Source of the DNA: Streptomyces lilacinus
GTDB lineage: Bacteria > Actinomycetota > Actinomycetes > Streptomycetales > Streptomycetaceae
Direction: 5' to 3'
DNA: 14,112 nucleotides
Assembly (NCBI GenBank): GCA_000715685.1
Contig: KL569389.1
Span: forward strand, 491 to 14,602
A model generated the notes under the pieces. The model did not search any database, was not told the origin of the DNA, and was given only the letters and a program-made list of their open reading frames with translations. Each line of letters opens with the position of its first letter. Within the stretch, counting starts at the first letter, position 1. A program made the translations under genes and the position numbers. Positions 7,788 to 14,112 of the stretch are shown here, piece by piece.

Positions 7788-7898
7788 AATGGCTCTCGGC
7801 CCCGGAACTTACACGTCCAGGCGACAGAGGCCAGGAGCCGAGCACACTGTATGCCCACTTTTAAAGCCATTTGCACCAAGCTTGGCGTGGCGTTCGCC

Positions 7899-7943
7899 GC
7901 ACCTGACACACCTGATGCACCTGACGCACCCGCCGCACCCACC
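7899..7943. repeat. five imperfect 9-bp tandem repeats between hppA and the lipoprotein gene
   Basis: Units on the plus strand: GCACCTGAC, ACACCTGAT, GCACCTGAC, GCACCCGCC, GCACCCACC. The last two and the end of the third form the left arm of the adjacent 20-bp inverted repeat, so tandem and inverted structures share sequence. No coding role is apparent. Confidence 0.75.
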
Positions 7944-7980
7944 GACGGCCGTGACGGCCACGGTGGGTGCGGCGGGTGCG
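7925..7980 (-). terminator. very strong hairpin after hppA
   Basis: Perfect 20-bp inverted repeat, arms 7925-7944 and 7961-7980. The 16-nt centre can form a second 5-bp stem (GGCCG/CGGCC) with loop TGA. On the minus strand it begins 34 nt after the hppA stop codon. No U tract follows; GC-only terminators of this kind are common in Streptomyces. Because the stem is perfect it could also act on transcripts from the plus strand. Confidence 0.8.
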
Positions 7981-8014
7981 GCCGGGCACACTGCGCGCTC
8001 CGGCTGAGTCGGCG

Positions 8015-10393
8015 TCAGGACACCACCGCCGGATCCACGGGTTTCGCCGCCCGCTCGGCCTCGCCGTCGTCGCCCACGGCCACCCCGCGCCGCTTGGAGA
8101 CGTAGACCGCGGCCACGATCACGACAACGGCCAGCACCGCGACGCCGATTCTCAGCGCCGGGTTGGCGTCGTCCCCGTACGAGAACTTCACCACCGCCGG
8201 CGCGATGAGCAGCGCCACCAGGTTCATCACCTTCAGCAGCGGGTTGATCGCGGGACCCGCGGTGTCCTTGAACGGGTCGCCCACCGTGTCGCCGATGACC
8301 GTCGCCGCGTGCGCCTCGCTGCCCTTGCCGCCGTGGTGGCCGTCCTCGACGAGCTTCTTGGCGTTGTCCCACGCACCACCGGAGTTGGCCAGGAACACGG
8401 CCATCAGCGTGCCGGTGCCGATCGCCCCGGCGAGGTACGAACCGAGCGCGCCGACGCCCAGCGCGAAGCCGACGGCGATGGGCGCCATGACGGCGAGGAG
8501 GCCCGGCGTGGCCAGCTCGCGCAGCGCGTCCTTGGTGCAGATGTCCACCACGCGCCCGTACTCCGGCTTCTCGCTGTAGTCCATGATCCCGGGGTGCTCG
8601 CGGAACTGCCGCCGGACCTCGTAGACCACCGCGCCCGCCGACCGCGACACCGCGTTGATCGCCAGCCCCGAGAAGAGGAAGACGACGGCCGCGCCGAGCA
8701 GCAGCCCGACGAGGTTGTTCGGCTGCGAGATGTCCAGCTTCAGCCCCAGCTCGTCCGGGTACTGCTTGACCGCCGAGCCGATCGCGTCACTGTACGAACC
8801 GAACAGCGCCGCCGCCGCCAGGACGGCCGTCGCGATGGCGATGCCCTTGGTGATGGCCTTGGTGGTGTTGCCCACCGCGTCGAGGTCGGTGAGCACCCTC
8901 GCGCCCGCGCCCTGGACGTCGCCGGACATCTCGGCGATGCCCTGCGCGTTGTCGGAGACCGGCCCGAAGGTGTCCATCGCCACGATGACGCCGACCGTGG
9001 TCAGCAGGCCGGTGCCGGCCAGCGCCACGGCGAACAGCGCCAGCAGGATCGACGTGCCGCCCAGCAGGAACGCCCCGTACACCCCGAGGGCGATCAGCAC
9101 GGCCGAGTAGACCGCGGACTCCAGGCCGACGGAGATGCCGGCCAGGACGACGGTCGCCGGACCGGTCAGCGAGGTCTTGCCGATGTCCTTCACCGGCCGT
9201 CGGCTGGTCTCGGTGAAGTAGCCGGTGAGCTGCTGGATGAGCGCCGCGAGCACGATGCCGATGGCGACGGCCACGAGCGCGAGCACGCGCGGATCGCCGT
9301 CGTGACCCGCGAGGCTCTTGTCGATGCCCTTCAAGTCCGCGTAGCTGGACGGCAGATAGGCGAAGACCGCCACGGCCACCAGGGCGAGCGAGATGACCGC
9401 GGAGATGAAGAAGCCACGGTTGATGGCGGTCATCCCGCTGCGGTCGCTGCGACGCGGCGCCACGGCGAAGATGCCGATCATCGCGGTGATCACGCCGATG
9501 GCCGGGACCAGCAGCGGGAAGGCCAGGCCGGAGTCGCCGAAGGCGGTCTTGCCGAGGATCAGCGCGGCGACGAGCGTGACGGCGTACGACTCGAAGAGGT
9601 CGGCCGCCATGCCCGCGCAGTCGCCGACGTTGTCACCGACGTTGTCGGCGATGGTGGCGGCGTTGCGCGGATCGTCCTCGGGAATGCCCTGCTCCACCTT
9701 GCCGACGAGGTCGGCGCCGACGTCCGCGGCCTTGGTGAAGATGCCGCCGCCGACCCTCATGAACATCGCCAGCAGCGCCGCCCCGAAACCGAAGCCCTCG
9801 AGCACCTTGGGCGCGTCCGCCGCGTAGACCAGCACGACGCAGGAGGCGCCCAACAGGCCCAGGCCGACGGTGAACATGCCGACGACCCCGCCCGTCCGGA
9901 ACGCGATCTTCATCGCCTTGTGCGAGACGGTCGTCAGGTCCTTCTCCGGCTCGCCCTCCGCGGGCGTCGCCTCGCGCGCCGCGGCCGCCACCCGCACATT
10001 GCTGCGCACGGCCAGCCACATGCCGATGTAGCCGGTGGCCGCCGAGAAGAGGGCACCGACGAGGAAGAACAGCGAACGACCCATGCGCTGCGACCAGTTG
10101 TCCGCCGGCAACAGCATGAGCAGGAAGAACACGATCACGGCGAAGACGCCGAGGGTGCGCAACTGCCGGGCGAGGTAGGCGTTCGCGCCTTCCTGCACCG
10201 CCGCGGCGATTCTCTTCATGCTGTCGGTGCCCTCGCCTGCCGAAAGCACCTGTCGCACCAGCACCACGGCCACCACCAGCGCCGCGACGGCCACCGCCGC
10301 GATCACCATGACCAGGGTGCGATTGCCGTCGGTCAGCTCGACCGCGAGATTCCGAGTGAACTCCACCTGTCCAGGGGGAAGGGGCCCCGCCAT
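8015..10393 (-). CDS. hppA: K+-independent membrane-bound H+-translocating pyrophosphatase
   Basis: Integral membrane enzyme that hydrolyses pyrophosphate and pumps protons out. 792 residues with about 16 hydrophobic segments. Family signatures are intact: DVGADLVGKVE at 224-234 (PPi/Mg binding), DNVGDNVGD at 250-258, DTFGPVSDNAQGIAEMSG at 474-491. In GNTTKAITKG (508-517) Lys512 and Thr515 occupy the positions that distinguish the K+-independent subfamily; K+-dependent enzymes have Ala there. The ATG at 10393 was chosen because AAGGAGGA lies 3 nt upstream and the protein then starts MAGPL, as in relatives; the reading frame stays open further upstream without coding support. The hairpin at 7925-7980 ends the transcript. 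It probably recovers energy from biosynthetic PPi. Confidence 0.97.
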   Translation of the reverse strand: MAGPLPPGQVEFTRNLAVELTDGNRTLVMVIAAVAVAALVVAVVLVRQVLSAGEGTDSMKRIAAAVQEGANAYLARQLRTLGVFAVIVFFLLMLLPADNWSQRMGRSLFFLVGALFSAATGYIGMWLAVRSNVRVAAAAREATPAEGEPEKDLTTVSHKAMKIAFRTGGVVGMFTVGLGLLGASCVVLVYAADAPKVLEGFGFGAALLAMFMRVGGGIFTKAADVGADLVGKVEQGIPEDDPRNAATIADNVGDNVGDCAGMAADLFESYAVTLVAALILGKTAFGDSGLAFPLLVPAIGVITAMIGIFAVAPRRSDRSGMTAINRGFFISAVISLALVAVAVFAYLPSSYADLKGIDKSLAGHDGDPRVLALVAVAIGIVLAALIQQLTGYFTETSRRPVKDIGKTSLTGPATVVLAGISVGLESAVYSAVLIALGVYGAFLLGGTSILLALFAVALAGTGLLTTVGVIVAMDTFGPVSDNAQGIAEMSGDVQGAGARVLTDLDAVGNTTKAITKGIAIATAVLAAAALFGSYSDAIGSAVKQYPDELGLKLDISQPNNLVGLLLGAAVVFLFSGLAINAVSRSAGAVVYEVRRQFREHPGIMDYSEKPEYGRVVDICTKDALRELATPGLLAVMAPIAVGFALGVGALGSYLAGAIGTGTLMAVFLANSGGAWDNAKKLVEDGHHGGKGSEAHAATVIGDTVGDPFKDTAGPAINPLLKVMNLVALLIAPAVVKFSYGDDANPALRIGVAVLAVVVIVAAVYVSKRRGVAVGDDGEAERAAKPVDPAVVS

Positions 10394-10396
10394 TCG

Positions 10397-10404
10397 TCCT
10401 CCTT
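10397..10404 (-). promoter_or_regulatory. strong ribosome binding site of hppA
   Basis: AAGGAGGA on the minus strand, followed by CGA and the ATG at 10393. It is a near-perfect match to the 16S rRNA 3' end and decides the hppA start. Confidence 0.9.
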
Positions 10405-10458
10405 GACGTTTGGCACATGGGCGCGCGACTGACCCCACGACTGTGGAACAGCCGCCAC

Positions 10459-10478
10459 GCTCAGGCTTCCTGAGCTCA
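10459..10478. repeat. inverted repeats in the hppA leader
   Basis: GCTCAGG-CTT-CCTGAGC (10459-10475) is a perfect 7-bp inverted repeat, overlapped by the palindrome TGAGCTCA (10471-10478). It lies just downstream of the proposed -10 box and could be an operator or a small leader hairpin. Confidence 0.5.
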
Positions 10479-10488
10479 AGATGGACGG

Positions 10489-10494
10489 ATTGTA
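10489..10494 (-). promoter_or_regulatory. candidate -10 box of the hppA promoter
   Basis: TACAAT on the minus strand, one base from consensus TATAAT and unusual in such GC-rich DNA. It lies 95 nt upstream of the hppA ATG and would give a leader of roughly 85-90 nt. No good -35 is seen (T-rich TGTTTTG is in the right region). Confidence 0.5.
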
Positions 10495-10722
10495 GGGAGC
10501 ATGCCGAGATCAAAACAGACCGCGGGAAACGGAATGAGTCTGCGCGCCGCTCGTACGCGCCTCAGCGCGGCGCGGGGCGGCCCGGGACGCGCCAGGGCGC
10601 GGAGGTGGGAGGCAGACGGGAAACGGCCTGGGGAACGGGCAGGCGAGCCGGGCCGGCTTCCCGCCGGAAGCGGACGCACGGCCCACGGGACGGCGCGGGT
10701 CCGGCGCTACGGGTACCAGGCG

Positions 10723-11199
10723 CTACGAGACGACGGGCGGCACCGTCGTCGGCCAGCTCATACGGATCAGGCCGCCGAACTCGCCCGCCGTGACCTCGAC
10801 GTCGTCGACCAGACCGCTGATCACGGCGAGGCCCATGTCGTCCTCGCCCTCGTCCGGCCCGGCGACGGCCGGGGCCCCGCCGGAAGCGGAACGGGCGGCG
10901 GAGGCGGCGGCCCCCGCGGAACCGGCCGTGGCGACCGCGACGACGGGATGCGGCGCGTCGTCGGCCACCTCGATGGAGAACTTCTTCTCGTCCTCGGTCA
11001 GGATCACCTTCACGGGGGTGGAGATGCCCTGGCCCGCGTGCAGGCTGACCGCGCGCGAGCAGGCCTCGCCCACGGCGAGGCGGACCTCGTCCAGCACGGC
11101 CTCGTCGACCCCGGCCCGGCGCGCCACCGCGGCCGCCACGAGCCTGGCCGTCCGGACATGCTCGGGAAGGGCACTGAAGAGCAGTTCGACGGTGGCCAT
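10723..11199 (-). CDS. RsbW-like anti-sigma factor, partner of BldG (SCO3548-type)
   Basis: 158 residues, related to the HATPase_c serine kinases that bind sigma factors and phosphorylate anti-anti-sigma factors. The N-terminal half fits the fold: LDEVRLAVGEACSRAV at 36-51 corresponds to the N box, VADDAPHPV at 78-86 to the G1 region and DDMGLAVISGLVDDV at 120-134 to the G2 region. These motifs are degenerate: the usual Asn is Arg49 and the DxGxG pattern is missing. Residues about 87-115 are an Ala/Gly/Ser-rich stretch replacing the usual lid. The start has GAGGGGG 5 nt upstream; an overlapping ATG at 11204 is in another frame. It lies 248 nt downstream of bldG and is probably co-transcribed with it through partial readthrough, as reported for S. 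coelicolor. The target sigma factor cannot be told from sequence. Confidence 0.88.
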   Translation of the reverse strand: MATVELLFSALPEHVRTARLVAAAVARRAGVDEAVLDEVRLAVGEACSRAVSLHAGQGISTPVKVILTEDEKKFSIEVADDAPHPVVAVATAGSAGAAASAARSASGGAPAVAGPDEGEDDMGLAVISGLVDDVEVTAGEFGGLIRMSWPTTVPPVVS

Positions 11200-11447
11200 G
11201 CCATCCCCCTCGGTGGTACGTGCCCTCTTTCCCTCTGCTGGAAGCAGGGCGAACTCGCAGAGGGGCCGGACCTCGAAGCCCTCGGCCCCCCGGCGTGGCT
11301 GTGTGCGACCGCGCCCTCGGGCGGGCGGCCGCCTTTCGGCGTCAGCCGGCCGCCACCCGGACGTCAGCGCTTGTCAGTCGGACGTCAGCGACGTCACTGA
11401 CGTCAGTCGGTGACGTCCGTCAGCCCTGACGTCCGTCAGCCCAGACG
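11200..11447 (-). other. bldG to anti-sigma intergenic region with several hairpins
   Basis: Next to bldG is the GACGTC array (separate entry). Next comes a hairpin on the minus strand with CGCC-GAAA-GGCG at 11330-11341, reinforced by GGCGGC (11324-11329) pairing GCCGCC (11349-11354) around a 7-nt bulge. Nearer the anti-sigma gene, CCCTCTGC (11231-11238) can pair with GCAGAGGG (11257-11264), and the same strand has a competing smaller hairpin CTGC-TTCCA-GCAG. The sequence CCCCTC here could alternatively pair with the GAGGGGG ribosome-binding site. This suggests attenuation or translational control of the anti-sigma gene, by inference. Confidence 0.5.
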
Positions 11448-11449
11448 TC
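11360..11449. repeat. array of seven GACGTC palindromes starting at the bldG stop codon
   Basis: GACGTC occurs at 11360, 11381, 11390, 11399, 11412, 11428 and 11444. The 16-bp unit TGACGTCCGTCAGCCC is perfectly duplicated in tandem (11411-11426 and 11427-11442). On the minus strand the bldG stop TGA is itself the start of the first TGACGTC. Neighbouring copies can pair, for example GACGTCA (11399-11405) with TGACGTC (11411-11417), giving several alternative hairpins. Confidence 0.85.
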
Positions 11450-11789
11450 AGTCGGTCGCCTGCACCGCGTCCTCGACCGAGGTGTGAATCGGGAACACCT
11501 TGGTCAGGCCCGTGATGCGGAAAATCTTGAGAATGCGCTCCTGGTTGCAGACCAGTCGCAGCGAGCCCTCGTGGGCCCGCACGCGCTTGAGCCCGCCGAC
11601 CAGGACGCCGAGCCCGGTGGAGTCGAGGAAGTCGACGCCCTCCATGTCGACGACGAGGTGATAGCTGCCGTCATTGACAAGCTCGACCAGCTGCTCACGC
11701 AGCTTGGGCGCGGTGTACACATCAATCTCGCCACCGACCCGGACAACCGTACGGTCGCCTACGGTCTCGGTCGACAGGGACAGGTCCAC
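11448..11789 (-). CDS. bldG: anti-anti-sigma factor BldG
   Basis: 113-residue STAS-domain protein of the SpoIIAA/RsbV family that sequesters anti-sigma factors when unphosphorylated. In Streptomyces it is needed for aerial growth and antibiotic production and is known to act with the neighbouring anti-sigma factor and with the sigma-H regulator UshX. The conserved segment [15 protein letters not shown] carries the phosphorylatable Ser57. The sequence is nearly identical to S. coelicolor BldG as I remember it, including length. The GTG at 11789 is the start: GGAGGA lies 3 nt upstream and the protein then begins MDLSLST; upstream in-frame ATGs would add 23 non-conserved residues. The promoter must lie beyond 11800 and so probably overlaps the first codons of the divergent helicase gene. 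The anti-sigma gene follows. Confidence 0.97.
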   Translation of the reverse strand: MDLSLSTETVGDRTVVRVGGEIDVYTAPKLREQLVELVNDGSYHLVVDMEGVDFLDSTGLGVLVGGLKRVRAHEGSLRLVCNQERILKIFRITGLTKVFPIHTSVEDAVQATD

Positions 11790-11792
11790 GGA

Positions 11793-11798
11793 TCCTCC
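11793..11798 (-). promoter_or_regulatory. ribosome binding site of bldG
   Basis: GGAGGA on the minus strand, followed by TCC and the GTG start at 11789. Decides the GTG over upstream in-frame ATG codons. Confidence 0.88.
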
Positions 11799-11843
11799 AG
11801 CACCTTGCATCGAGCGGTCGCCCCCCATGGATCGGCAGCCGCG

Positions 11844-14112
11844 ATGGCATTCAATCACTTACCGGCAGGCGCGCACGACGCCTTGACGCCATTGTCCGTC
11901 AAGCCAGTGACACACTCGATGTCGATGGCCAACGATCAACTCCCGCCGGAGGCGGGCGTGCACCCCTCTCCCCGGACGATCCTCGACCGACTCGCCACGG
12001 GGCAGGGCAGGGCTGCACGCATCACTCATACGGAGCACTTGCCCCCTCGTCCCGGACGTCATGCCCCCTGGCCCGAGAAGATCCGGCCGGAAGTGATCGA
12101 CGCCATCCGGGCCGCCGGCATCGAGCGGCCCTGGGCCCACCAGGCCCGCACCGCCGAGCACGCCCTGCGCGGCGAATCCGTCGTCGTGGCCACCGGCACC
12201 GCCTCCGGCAAGTCCCTCGCCTACCTCGCCCCCGTCCTCAGCACCCTCCTGGACGGCTCCGAAGCCCCCAACGGACGCGGCACCACCGCCCTCTACCTCG
12301 CCCCCACCAAGGCCCTCGCCGCCGACCAGCACCGCGCCGTACGTACCCTGGCCGCCCCCCTGGGCAAGGGCGTCCGGCCCGCCGTCTACGACGGGGACAC
12401 GCCGGTGGAAGAACGCGAATGGGTGCGTCAATACGCCAATTACGCGCTCACCAACCCCGACATGCTCCACCGCTCGATCCTGCCCGCCCACCCCAGATGG
12501 GCCTCCTTCCTGCGCGCCCTGCGCTACGTCGTCATCGACGAGTGCCACACCTACCGGGGCGTCTTCGGCTCCCACGTCGCCCAGGTCCTGCGCCGGCTGC
12601 GGCGCCTGTGCGCCCGCTACGGCTCCGATCCCGTCTTCCTCCTCGCCTCCGCCACCGCCTCCGACCCCGCCACCGCCGCCGGCCGGCTCACCGGCGTGCC
12701 CGTCGTCGAGGTCACCGACGACGCCTCACCGCGCGGCGAACTCGTCTTCGCCCTCTGGGAGCCCCCGCTCACCGAGCTCCACGGCGAGCGGGGCGCCCCC
12801 GTCCGCCGCACCGCCACCGCCGAGACCGCCGACCTGCTCACCGACCTCGCCGTCCAGGGGGTGCGCACCGTCGCCTTCGTCCGCTCCCGACGCGGCGCCG
12901 AGCTCGTCGCCCTGATCGCCCAGGAACGGCTCGCCGCCGTGGACCGCTCCCTCCCCTCCCGCGTCGCCGCCTACCGCGGCGGCTACCTCCCCGAGGAGCG
13001 CCGCGCCATCGAGCGCTCCCTGCACACCGGCGAGCTGCTGGGCCTCTCCGCCACCTCGGCCCTCGAGCTGGGCGTCGACGTCGCCGGCCTCGACGCCGTC
13101 CTCCTCTCCGGCTACCCCGGCACCCGGGCCTCCCTCTGGCAGCAGGCCGGCCGCGCCGGCCGCACGGGCCAGGGCGCCCTCGCCGTCCTCGTCGCCCGCG
13201 ACGACCCCCTGGACACCTTCCTCGTCCACCACCCCGAGGCCCTCTTCCGGCAGCCCGTGGAGTCCACCGTCCTCGACCCGGACAACCCCTACGTCCTCGC
13301 CCCCCACCTGTGCGCCGCGGCCGAGGAACTGCCCCTGACCGAGTCCGACCTCTCCCTCTTCGGCCCCGAGGCCATGGTGGTGATCTCGCAGCTCGAGGCC
13401 CGCAGACTGCTCCGCCGCCGCGGCGCCGCCTGGCACTGGACCCGCCGCGAGCGGGCCGCCGACCTCACCGACATCCGGGGCGAGGGCGGCCGCCCCGTCC
13501 AGGTCGTCGAGGAGGGCACGGGCCGGCTCCTGGGCACCGTGGACAAGTCCGCCGCCCACACCACCGTCCACGAGGGCGCCGTCCACCTCCACCAGGGCCG
13601 CAGCTACCTGGTGCGCCGGCTCGACCTGGACGATTCCGTCGCCCTGGTCGAGCAGGCCGACCCGCCCTACTCGACGACGGCCCGCGACACCACGGCCATC
13701 TCCATCCTGGAGACCACCACCGAGGTCCCCTGGGGGGACGCCCGCCTCTGCTTCGGCTCCGTCGAAGTCACCAACCAGGTCGTCTCCTTCCTCCGTCGCA
13801 AACTCATCACCGGCGAGGTCCTCGGCGAGACCAAGCTGGACCTGCCGCCCCGGACGCTGCGCACCCGCGCCGTGTGGTGGACCGTCACCGAGGACCAGCT
13901 CGACGCCGCCCGCGTCTCCCCCGAAGCCCTCGGCGGCGCCCTGCACGCCGCCGAACACGCCTCCATCGGCATGCTCCCCCTCTTCGCCACCTGCGACCGC
14001 TGGGACATCGGGGGCGTCTCCGTCCCCCTGCACCCCGACACGCTCCTGCCGACAGTCTTCGTCTACGACGGCCACCCCGGCGGCGCCGGCTTCGCCGAGC
14101 GCGCCTTCCACA
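11844..14112 (+). CDS. superfamily 2 helicase with C-terminal DUF1998 (YprA/MrfA, SftH, Hrq1 family); 3' end outside window
   Basis: 756 codons are visible and the frame is open to the window edge. Helicase motifs: Q-motif-like [12 protein letters not shown], Walker A GTASGKS (118-124), [10 protein letters not shown], Walker B DECH at 232-235, LASATAS, then the second RecA domain with [12 protein letters not shown] and [12 protein letters not shown] from about 433. Near the right edge, [23 protein letters not shown] and [16 protein letters not shown] mark the zinc-binding DUF1998 domain, of which the end is missing. Relatives include mycobacterial SftH, a 3'-5' helicase, and Bacillus MrfA, which acts in mitomycin-adduct repair, so a DNA-repair role is likely. 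The start ATG at 11844 gives MAFNHLPAG, which I recall from streptomycete homologues; the alternative at 11925 (MANDQLPPE) avoids the TTA codon at 11859-11861. Neither start has a ribosome-binding site. Divergent from bldG with 54 nt between the starts. Confidence 0.92.
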   Translation, partial: MAFNHLPAGAHDALTPLSVKPVTHSMSMANDQLPPEAGVHPSPRTILDRLATGQGRAARITHTEHLPPRPGRHAPWPEKIRPEVIDAIRAAGIERPWAHQARTAEHALRGESVVVATGTASGKSLAYLAPVLSTLLDGSEAPNGRGTTALYLAPTKALAADQHRAVRTLAAPLGKGVRPAVYDGDTPVEEREWVRQYANYALTNPDMLHRSILPAHPRWASFLRALRYVVIDECHTYRGVFGSHVAQVLRRLRRLCARYGSDPVFLLASATASDPATAAGRLTGVPVVEVTDDASPRGELVFALWEPPLTELHGERGAPVRRTATAETADLLTDLAVQGVRTVAFVRSRRGAELVALIAQERLAAVDRSLPSRVAAYRGGYLPEERRAIERSLHTGELLGLSATSALELGVDVAGLDAVLLSGYPGTRASLWQQAGRAGRTGQGALAVLVARDDPLDTFLVHHPEALFRQPVESTVLDPDNPYVLAPHLCAAAEELPLTESDLSLFGPEAMVVISQLEARRLLRRRGAAWHWTRRERAADLTDIRGEGGRPVQVVEEGTGRLLGTVDKSAAHTTVHEGAVHLHQGRSYLVRRLDLDDSVALVEQADPPYSTTARDTTAISILETTTEVPWGDARLCFGSVEVTNQVVSFLRRKLITGEVLGETKLDLPPRTLRTRAVWWTVTEDQLDAARVSPEALGGALHAAEHASIGMLPLFATCDRWDIGGVSVPLHPDTLLPTVFVYDGHPGGAGFAERAFH
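11882..11903. promoter_or_regulatory. inverted repeat with divergent TTGACG boxes between bldG and the helicase
   Basis: CTTGACG (11882-11888) and CGTCAAG (11897-11903) are a perfect inverted repeat with an 8-nt spacer, so each strand carries TTGACG. It is a candidate -35 box for bldG on the minus strand (11897-11902, 108-113 nt before the GTG) or an operator for a dimeric regulator. No convincing -10 is seen for either direction. If the helicase starts at 11844 the repeat is inside its coding sequence. Confidence 0.45.

Larger units (their letters stand above)
10394..10722. other. 329-bp intergenic region: hppA promoter and leader, end of anti-sigma transcript
   Basis: No gene seen. The half next to hppA holds a ribosome-binding site, an inverted repeat and a TACAAT box. 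The half next to the anti-sigma gene is purine- and GC-rich, with a weak hairpin at 10656-10671 (GCTTCC, loop CGCC, GGAAGC) that could help end the anti-sigma transcript. Plus-strand open frames here have no start signals and look accidental. Confidence 0.6.

Noticed and set aside
7899..7980. CRISPR-like short array
   Set aside because: Units are 9 bp, contiguous and without spacers; there are no cas genes.
7967..10432. 821-residue plus-strand open frame opposite hppA
   Set aside because: Arg/Asp/His-rich antisense shadow; hppA signatures on the minus strand are unambiguous.
10501..11400. 299-residue plus-strand open frame across the anti-sigma gene and its flanks
   Set aside because: No ribosome-binding site, antisense to a gene with a conserved fold, low-complexity translation.
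11360..11449. Plasmid- or phage-type iteron origin
   Set aside because: The repeats lie between two chromosomal regulatory genes with no replication-initiator gene, and their spacing is irregular.
11859..12575. 238-residue minus-strand open frame over the helicase N-terminus
   Set aside because: Antisense shadow of the helicase, Gly-rich, no start signal or recognisable domain.
12726..14111. 461-residue minus-strand open frame opposite the helicase
   Set aside because: Gly/Ala/Val/Glu-rich low-complexity translation typical of an antisense frame in GC-rich coding DNA; the plus strand has clear helicase and DUF1998 motifs.
1..14112. Mobile element or horizontally acquired island
   Set aside because: No transposase, integrase, tRNA junction or shift in composition; gene order is typical of the Streptomyces core.

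Overview
The window is chromosomal DNA of a high-GC actinomycete, almost certainly Streptomyces or a close relative. The base composition is strongly GC-rich with nearly all third codon positions G or C. Gene content and order (tmk, topA, methyltransferase, small lipoprotein, hppA, anti-sigma factor, bldG, divergent helicase) match my recollection of the SCO3542-SCO3550 neighbourhood of S. coelicolor. This is core chromosome: I see no mobile elements, tRNAs, rRNAs, CRISPR arrays or prophage genes.

Layout. Seven genes lie on the minus strand. From left to right they are: a dTMP kinase with a fused N-terminal 12-helix transporter-like domain (1-2054, cut by the window edge); DNA topoisomerase I, topA (2219-5077); a class I SAM-dependent methyltransferase (5465-7003); a small lipoprotein (7203-7772); the K+-independent proton-pumping pyrophosphatase hppA (8015-10393); a divergent RsbW-like anti-sigma factor (10723-11199); and the anti-anti-sigma factor bldG (11448-11789). 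The eighth gene, on the plus strand and divergent from bldG, is a superfamily 2 helicase with a DUF1998 C-terminus (11844 to the right edge).

How the genes relate. bldG and the anti-sigma gene form a partner-switching pair controlling development and stress sigma factors. The other minus-strand genes look separately transcribed: strong hairpins follow topA, the methyltransferase gene and hppA, so shared orientation does not mean one operon. tmk and topA are linked loosely through DNA metabolism (dTTP supply, supercoiling). hppA may recover energy from the pyrophosphate made in biosynthesis.

Points of interest. The helicase appears to contain a TTA codon as codon 6, so its translation may depend on the bldA tRNA, and it sits beside the bld gene bldG with its N-terminal codons overlapping the likely bldG promoter. 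An array of seven GACGTC palindromes begins at the bldG stop codon and runs toward the anti-sigma gene; it could act as an attenuator. The anti-sigma factor has degenerate ATP-binding motifs. The tmk start may be leaderless. Two repeat-rich intergenic structures flank the lipoprotein gene. I did not find a clearly new multi-gene system.
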